From Ochrobactrum sp. BTU1 (GTDB lineage: Bacteria > Pseudomonadota > Alphaproteobacteria > Rhizobiales > Rhizobiaceae), in NCBI GenBank assembly GCA_018798825.1, contig CP076357.1:620001-684000 (forward strand): 64,000 nucleotides of DNA, given 5' to 3'. Positions 59,846 to 64,000 of this stretch are shown one piece after another. Position numbers and translations under genes: made by a program. The notes under the pieces were generated by a model. The model was not told the origin of the DNA, searched no databases, and saw nothing but the letters and a program-made list of their open reading frames with translations. Position 1 is the first letter of the stretch. Every line of letters starts with the position of its first letter.

Positions 59846-59870
59846 AACATTGCTTCTCCAATCTTGTTCC
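59846..59870 (-). promoter_or_regulatory. EcfG-type promoter for the TIGR02587/TIGR02588 pair
   Basis: Minus strand GGAAC (59870-59866), 17-base spacer, GTT (59848-59846). Confidence 0.75.
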
Positions 59871-59941
59871 ACTCACTGCGCACGAGCATTTACGCCTTCA
59901 TTCATTTGCTCGCCTGCGAAGGCTCCGAGAAACATTTTTTG

Positions 59942-59966
59942 GGAACCTAGTTCGATCTGGGGAGTT
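59942..59966 (+). promoter_or_regulatory. EcfG-type promoter for the PepSY and general-stress-protein genes
   Basis: GGAAC (59942-59946), 17-base spacer, GTT (59964-59966), 37 bases before ATG 60003. Confidence 0.75.
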
Positions 59967-60002
59967 CGGTAAGGGTAGATTTAAAATCACTGGAGAAAAC
60001 TG

Positions 60003-60323
60003 ATGAAAATCAAGATCTTAGCGCTTGCTTGCGCATGCTTTGTTGCGCCGTCAATTGGCTTCGCCCAAGACACTGGGACAACTTCTCCCGAGACTCCAGC
60101 GGTTGCAACCCCTGAGAACAACAATCCCGATGCGCCTGTGAAGGGAGCGAATAGTTTTACAGAGGATCAGGCAAAGTCCCGGATTGAAGAAGCGGGTTAC
60201 AGTGATGTGACAGCTTTGAAGCTACGAGAAGACGGTGTCTGGGAAGCTTCAGCCATGAAGGGGACTGAAAAGACCGAAGTTCAACTCGATTATCAAGGCA
60301 ATGTCACCAAGAAGGCGATGTAA
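60003..60323 (+). CDS. Secreted PepSY-like small protein
   Basis: 106 residues. The signal peptide (KIKILALACACFVAPSIGFA) is cleaved near FAQ. A Thr/Pro-rich spacer follows, then a PepSY-like domain: FTEDQAKSRIEEAGYSDVTA, LREDGVWEASA and VQLDYQGNVTKK. GGAGAA precedes the start. The domain is associated with periplasmic regulation or protease inhibition. It is upstream of the general stress protein gene by 60 bases, probably one transcript. Confidence 0.82.
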   Translation: MKIKILALACACFVAPSIGFAQDTGTTSPETPAVATPENNNPDAPVKGANSFTEDQAKSRIEEAGYSDVTALKLREDGVWEASAMKGTEKTEVQLDYQGNVTKKAM

Positions 60324-60383
60324 CGGCCTCGGACATTTTTATGACCAATCAAACTTTCTAAGTATCTCACAAGGGAGACGATA

Positions 60384-60962
60384 ATGAGAACTGTAACAGG
60401 ACTTTTTGATAGCTATGAAGCAGCAAAAGACGCGGTCGCTCGTCTTGAAAGCGCTGGGATTCCGTCGGATGATATTTCCATTGTTTCTCACCATCGCGAC
60501 AGCGAAAGCAACGCAGGTTCCGGCGCAGGCGTCGGTGCCGGTTTGGGCGCAGCGGTCGGCGGAGCCGGTGGTTTGCTAACTGGTCTCGGCATCATGGCCA
60601 TCCCTGGCGTTGGTCCCGTTGTTGCAGCAGGTTGGCTCGCCGCCACCTTGACCGGTGCCGTGGGTGGCGCAGTTGTTGGCGGCGTTGCTGGTGGATTGAT
60701 CGGGGCTCTTACCGAAAGCGGTGTTTCTGAAGAAGACGCCCATGTCTACGCTGAAAGCGTACGTCGTGGCGGTTCTCTCGTGACAGCCCGTGTTCCCGAC
60801 GAGCGGGTTGCAGAAGCCGATGCTATTCTCGCCGGTACAAACCGTGTGGACATTGGCACGCGTCGCAAACTTTATGCCGATGAGGGCTGGCAGAGCTTCG
60901 ATGCCGACGCTGATCCTTATACGGACGAAGAAATTGAACGCGAGCGCAGTCGTTATCTCTAA
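60384..60962 (+). CDS. General stress protein (YflT-type ends, glycine-rich hydrophobic middle)
   Basis: 192 residues. The N-terminus TVTGLFDSYEAAKDAVARLE and C-terminus RVDIGTRRKLYADEGWQSFD match the protein at 51434. The middle (about 45-115) is a glycine-zipper-like stretch such as GAGVGAGLGAAVGGAGGLLT and VGGAVVGGVAGGLIGALTES, which may insert into membranes. AAGGGAG precedes the start. The family is known from general-stress regulons, but no activity is established. Confidence 0.85.
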   Translation: MRTVTGLFDSYEAAKDAVARLESAGIPSDDISIVSHHRDSESNAGSGAGVGAGLGAAVGGAGGLLTGLGIMAIPGVGPVVAAGWLAATLTGAVGGAVVGGVAGGLIGALTESGVSEEDAHVYAESVRRGGSLVTARVPDERVAEADAILAGTNRVDIGTRRKLYADEGWQSFDADADPYTDEEIERERSRYL

Positions 60963-61052
60963 AATTTAAGCGAAGAGCGGGTGAAAGCCCGCTTTTCTCA
61001 TTTTGGAAGAAATGTATCAATTTCTGTTTCTTCCCCTTCAAGGAGGAAAGTT

Positions 61053-61946
61053 ATGAATAAGATCCCGAAGCTGCAGGACCCTCGTGGCTTGTATCCGTCA
61101 CCGCCGTTTCCGCAGCAGCGACAAACAATGCCAGGCGTTGCAGAAAAGATGCAACCCGAACCAGATCATGGGGAAACGTCCTATAAGGGCAATGGGCGCC
61201 TTGAAGGGCGGCGTGCGCTTATCACTGGTGGAGATTCTGGAATTGGGCGCGCTGCTGCGATAGCATTCGCCCGTGAAGGTGCTGATGTGGCAATTTCCTA
61301 CCTGCCGGAGGAAGCGGAAGACGCAGAGACCGTGCTCGCGCTGATTTCTGCTGAAGGGCGTAAAGCTATAGCACTTCCTGGAAATATTATGGACGAGACC
61401 TGGTGCCGTGAAATGGTCGAAAAGGCTGCCAGCGAACTAGGCGGGCTTGATATCGTTGTGATAAATGCCGGCCGTCAGCAGTTCCGCGAAGATATCTCGG
61501 AACTCACTACAGATGATTTTGATAAGACTATGAAGACCAATCTCTATGCTCTGCATTGGATAGCACAGACGGCAGAACCCCATTTGCCGCCAGGTGCATC
61601 GGTCATAACCACGGCTTCGATACAGGCATATCAACCCTCTGAAATTCTGCTGGATTATGCGACCACAAAAGCAGGCATCGTTGCTTACACCAAAGCGCTA
61701 TCCAAGCAGTTCATCAAGAAGGGGGTGCGGGTAAATGCGGTGGCGCCTGGACCTGTGTGGACGGTACTTCAGCCTTCTGGTGGGCAGCCTGACGAAAAGG
61801 TAGAAAATTTTGGCGCCAATAGCGATTTTGGCAGACCCGGACAACCGGTGGAACTGGCTCCTATTTACGTCTTTCTGGCTTCCAGCGAAGCAAGTTTCAT
61901 AAATGGTGAGGTTTATGGAGCCACCGGTGGCAAGGGCATTGGTTAG
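61053..61946 (+). CDS. Short-chain dehydrogenase/reductase (YhdF/YghA-like stress SDR)
   Basis: 297 residues from ATG 61053, with AAGGAGG upstream. The N-terminal extension (DPRGLYPSPPFPQQRQTMPG) is typical of this stress-SDR subgroup. NAD(P) motif is ALITGGDSGIGRAAAIAFAR, then VINAGRQQ, catalytic Ser in TTASIQAY and the YxxxK motif in LDYATTKAGI. It probably reduces aldehydes or ketones or oxidises an alcohol. It is downstream of the general stress protein gene, likely in its operon. Confidence 0.9.
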   Translation: MNKIPKLQDPRGLYPSPPFPQQRQTMPGVAEKMQPEPDHGETSYKGNGRLEGRRALITGGDSGIGRAAAIAFAREGADVAISYLPEEAEDAETVLALISAEGRKAIALPGNIMDETWCREMVEKAASELGGLDIVVINAGRQQFREDISELTTDDFDKTMKTNLYALHWIAQTAEPHLPPGASVITTASIQAYQPSEILLDYATTKAGIVAYTKALSKQFIKKGVRVNAVAPGPVWTVLQPSGGQPDEKVENFGANSDFGRPGQPVELAPIYVFLASSEASFINGEVYGATGGKGIG

Positions 61947-62288
61947 CCAGCACTGTCCCCGCGGTCGTCATTGAAATGAGTCTGAGTTAAGGATGCTGGC
62001 GGCGGCGTAATTGCCGTCGCCATGTGGATACCGATCACGCTAACCATCTGGCTTGGTGCCTGTAGAGAAGCACAGTGGGCGCGTTCTGTATCGTTTTGGT
62101 CAATCCGTCGAGCGCCCTTGCGGATATCGTCGCCTGTCGACGACAAACACCGGAAAGTGTTTGCCCGGCCCAACGATCGTTGGGCATGCAGCTCCCTTAA
62201 AAGGATCGCTTCCGTACTCGCCACCTCAGCCGAGTTCATACTGTCAGTCTCAATCGAGCTGACAGTATGTAAGGACAGGCGAGACACC
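61947..62288. other. Intergenic region with inverted repeat
   Basis: About 340 bases between convergent genes. A perfect 11-bp inverted repeat (CATACTGTCAG / CTGACAGTATG, 62237-62269) sits 20 bases after the dehydrogenase stop and probably ends its transcript. A 114-codon minus-strand frame covers this region, but I do not support it as a gene. Confidence 0.45.
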
Positions 62289-63452
62289 CTATCCGTTCGG
62301 ACTGATCACAACCTTCACACAGCCATTTTCTTTATCCCGAAACCGTTTATAAGCATTTGGCCCTTCTTCGATCGTCACCCGATCAGTGATGAGAAAGGTG
62401 GGGTCAATCTTGCCATCCGCAATAAGCTGCATCAGCGGTGCAAGATAACGCTGAACGTGTGTCTGACCAGTCTTCATCGTCAACCCTTTTCCGACGAAGG
62501 GGCCGAGTGCTATCGGAACAGCAGGACCGATAAAAACCCCGGGTAAAAATACGGTACCACCCGGCCGACAAGCAAGCAAAGCTTGGTTAAGAGCATAGGG
62601 CCGTTCCAACGAAGTGAACTTGGACTGCATCGTTTCAAGTGCCCCACCCGATCCGTGGCTTTCCATACCCACCGCTTCAATGACTGCATCTGGCCCCGCT
62701 CCATCCGTCATCTCTACGATTTTCTGCTGCAGATCTTCGTCGGTATAGTCGAGAACGTCTGCTCCCGAAATTCCGGCCAGTTCCAATCGCTCAGGGACAG
62801 TGTCGATAGCAATTACTCTGCCAGCGCCTAAGAGAAATGCGGACTTGATTGCAAACAATCCCACCGGGCCGCATCCGAATACGGCGACAGTCTGTCCAGG
62901 TTTGATATCGCAATTTTCTGCAGCCATATAACCGGTGGGAAAGATATCGGATAGAAAAAGGACCTGCTCATCAGAGAGACCATCGGGGACCACGATTGGT
63001 CCAACATCAGCGAAGGGAACCCTGAGATATTGCGCTTGTCCTCCCGGGTAGCGGCCATACATTTCAGAATAACCAAAAAGACCAGCGGTCGGATAACCGA
63101 TCTGTTTAGCCTGTTGGGTTGCGGCAGGATTTGATCGTTCGCAAAGAGAGAATAGGCTCTGGCGGCACATTCTGCACTCCCCGCAAGATATCGTAAAGGG
63201 AACAACGACCCGATCCCCTATTTTGAGGCGGCTATTTCCACGGCCGACCTCCACTACCTCTCCCATGGTTTCGTGCCCCATGACATCACCCGCATGCATA
63301 CCAGGTACAAATCCTCCATAAAGATGGAGGTCAGAACCGCAAATTGCGCAACTCGTTACCTTAATGATTGCGTCGCGATCATCCTGGATAAACGGATCAT
63401 CGACTGTTTCGCAGCGAATATCACCTGTACCGTGCCATGTGAGAGCTTTCAT
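62289..63452 (-). CDS. Zinc-dependent alcohol dehydrogenase (formaldehyde-dehydrogenase-like)
   Basis: 387 residues. The catalytic zinc site shows CAICGSDLHLYGG and GHETMGEVVEVG. The structural zinc cysteines are in CGECRMCRQSLFSLCE. The NAD motif is VAVFGCGPVGLFAIKSAFLL. The class resembles glutathione-independent formaldehyde or threonine-type dehydrogenases. ATG 63452 has AAAGGAA. An EcfG-type promoter lies about 85 bases upstream. A role in clearing stress-produced aldehydes is likely but inferred. Confidence 0.9.
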   Translation of the reverse strand: MKALTWHGTGDIRCETVDDPFIQDDRDAIIKVTSCAICGSDLHLYGGFVPGMHAGDVMGHETMGEVVEVGRGNSRLKIGDRVVVPFTISCGECRMCRQSLFSLCERSNPAATQQAKQIGYPTAGLFGYSEMYGRYPGGQAQYLRVPFADVGPIVVPDGLSDEQVLFLSDIFPTGYMAAENCDIKPGQTVAVFGCGPVGLFAIKSAFLLGAGRVIAIDTVPERLELAGISGADVLDYTDEDLQQKIVEMTDGAGPDAVIEAVGMESHGSGGALETMQSKFTSLERPYALNQALLACRPGGTVFLPGVFIGPAVPIALGPFVGKGLTMKTGQTHVQRYLAPLMQLIADGKIDPTFLITDRVTIEEGPNAYKRFRDKENGCVKVVISPNG

Positions 63453-63537
63453 TGTCAGTTTCCTTTTTGATTAAGTTTTGTTCCCCTGTGACGCACATGC
63501 AGTAATGGACGCATCATTCCGGTATGCGGCTCCCCCC

Positions 63538-63562
63538 AACTCACCGCCGGACCAACTGTTCC
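63538..63562 (-). promoter_or_regulatory. EcfG-type promoter for the zinc dehydrogenase
   Basis: Minus strand GGAAC (63562-63558), 17-base spacer, GTT (63540-63538). Confidence 0.75.
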
Positions 63563-63606
63563 CTGCGGACCAATGACTAAAATCTTTGAAACTAAATGGC
63601 GTTGGG

Positions 63607-63631
63607 GGAACATGACGCGGCCATCGGGGTT
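63607..63631 (+). promoter_or_regulatory. EcfG-type promoter for the right-edge gene
   Basis: GGAAC (63607-63611), 17-base spacer, GTT (63629-63631), 43 bases before ATG 63675. It is back-to-back with the dehydrogenase promoter. Confidence 0.75.
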
Positions 63632-63674
63632 TGATGTACACCAGCCGTCATTGCATTTACCAAGGAGAAAAATC

Positions 63675-64000
63675 ATGCCCTATCGAGATTGGAATGGCTT
63701 TAGCAAGTGGGGAGAAAAACCTGATCCAGGGGTCGCCGTTTCGCCATCGTCTGATCTGTTTTTGTTTGCGTTAATGCCCGCCGAAGGTGCGCAGTTTCAA
63801 GATCGCGCTGATGTCGCTGGAGGTGCATTAGTGGTGGCTCGCTCCGCAGCAGATGCGCGACTGGTGGCCGCCGAGAGTGAATACTTACAGGAAAATAGCG
63901 TAATACCTGAAGCTGGGATCACTCATAGTTCGGCATTTCGAGATGAGAAGCTTTATCATGTTCAGCAAGTCGACGGCAATCCAGTGGAAGGCGAACGAGC
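63675..64000 (+). CDS. Hypothetical protein, cut by the right edge
   Basis: At least 108 residues from ATG 63675, with AAGGAG upstream. It begins PYRDWNGFSKWGEKPDPGVA and continues with SSDLFLFALMPAEGAQFQDR and VAGGALVVARSAADARLVAA. No signal peptide or motif is recognised, and the gene continues beyond the window. Its EcfG-type promoter assigns it to the stress regulon. Confidence 0.7.
   Translation, partial: MPYRDWNGFSKWGEKPDPGVAVSPSSDLFLFALMPAEGAQFQDRADVAGGALVVARSAADARLVAAESEYLQENSVIPEAGITHSSAFRDEKLYHVQQVDGNPVEGER

Noticed and set aside
61943..62287. 114-codon minus-strand frame between the SDR and the zinc dehydrogenase
   Set aside because: No ribosome-binding site, a composition unlike the neighbours, and it contains a perfect 11-bp inverted repeat that is better explained as the dehydrogenase transcript end.
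62022..62546. 174-codon plus-strand frame
   Set aside because: Its second half is antisense to the well-supported dehydrogenase gene and its sequence resembles no protein.
1..64000. tRNA, rRNA, CRISPR arrays, insertion sequences, attachment sites
   Set aside because: I looked for direct-repeat arrays, transposase-like proteins and cloverleaf-like stretches and saw none.

Overview
The window reads as chromosomal or chromid DNA of an alphaproteobacterium of the order Hyphomicrobiales (Rhizobiales). A Brucellaceae member (Ochrobactrum/Brucella type) fits best. Reasons: a complete thuEFGKAB-thuR disaccharide locus, a DUF930 protein, an HWE-family histidine kinase, two EcfG-like sigma factors with matching promoters, and paired Ku genes. 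This assignment is inference from gene families; no rRNA, tRNA, insertion sequence, prophage or CRISPR array was seen.

Layout. 0-2.4 kb: the 3' part of a large OmpA-domain envelope protein and a small gene. 2.4-9.8 kb: a LacI regulator divergent from a sugar ABC importer, a PfkB sugar kinase and a GatZ-like enzyme, probably a tagatose-type hexose pathway. 9.8-14.9 kb: an aldehyde-reductase-like dehydrogenase with a divergent AraC regulator, a two-component system and a PAP2 phosphatase. 15-20.2 kb: a compact biosynthetic operon of a Pls/PosA-type NRPS (adenylation, carrier, membrane and hexapeptide-repeat domains), a GNAT acetyltransferase and a phosphopantetheinyl transferase. 20.6-25 kb: DUF930 protein, small lipoprotein, TetR regulator with a perfect palindromic operator, and Prc protease. 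25-32.6 kb: thuB-A-K-G-F-E with divergent thuR and repeated candidate operators. 32.7-36.4 kb: a BenE-type transporter divergent from a MocR/PdxR regulator followed by a YggS PLP-homeostasis protein. 36.8-42.2 kb: cstA with its small partner gene, and acnB.

44.5-64 kb is a general-stress-response island, the most striking part. It holds two EcfG-like ECF sigma factors, an HWE kinase, a degenerate receiver protein, two facing Crp/Fnr genes, topoisomerase IB, two Ku proteins, a DUF892 ferritin-like protein, a KGG-repeat protein, two general-stress-protein paralogues, a PepSY protein, a TIGR02587/TIGR02588 membrane pair, a DUF6766 protein, an SDR, a zinc alcohol dehydrogenase and several unknowns. 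Reading the intergenic DNA, I found 14 exact copies of GGAAC-N17/18-GTT plus one near match. Each lies just upstream of a gene and in its orientation. This is the promoter signature known for EcfG sigma factors. The sites also settle several start codons and define a regulon that includes non-homologous end joining and many genes of unknown function. PhyR, NepR and LigD are not in the window.
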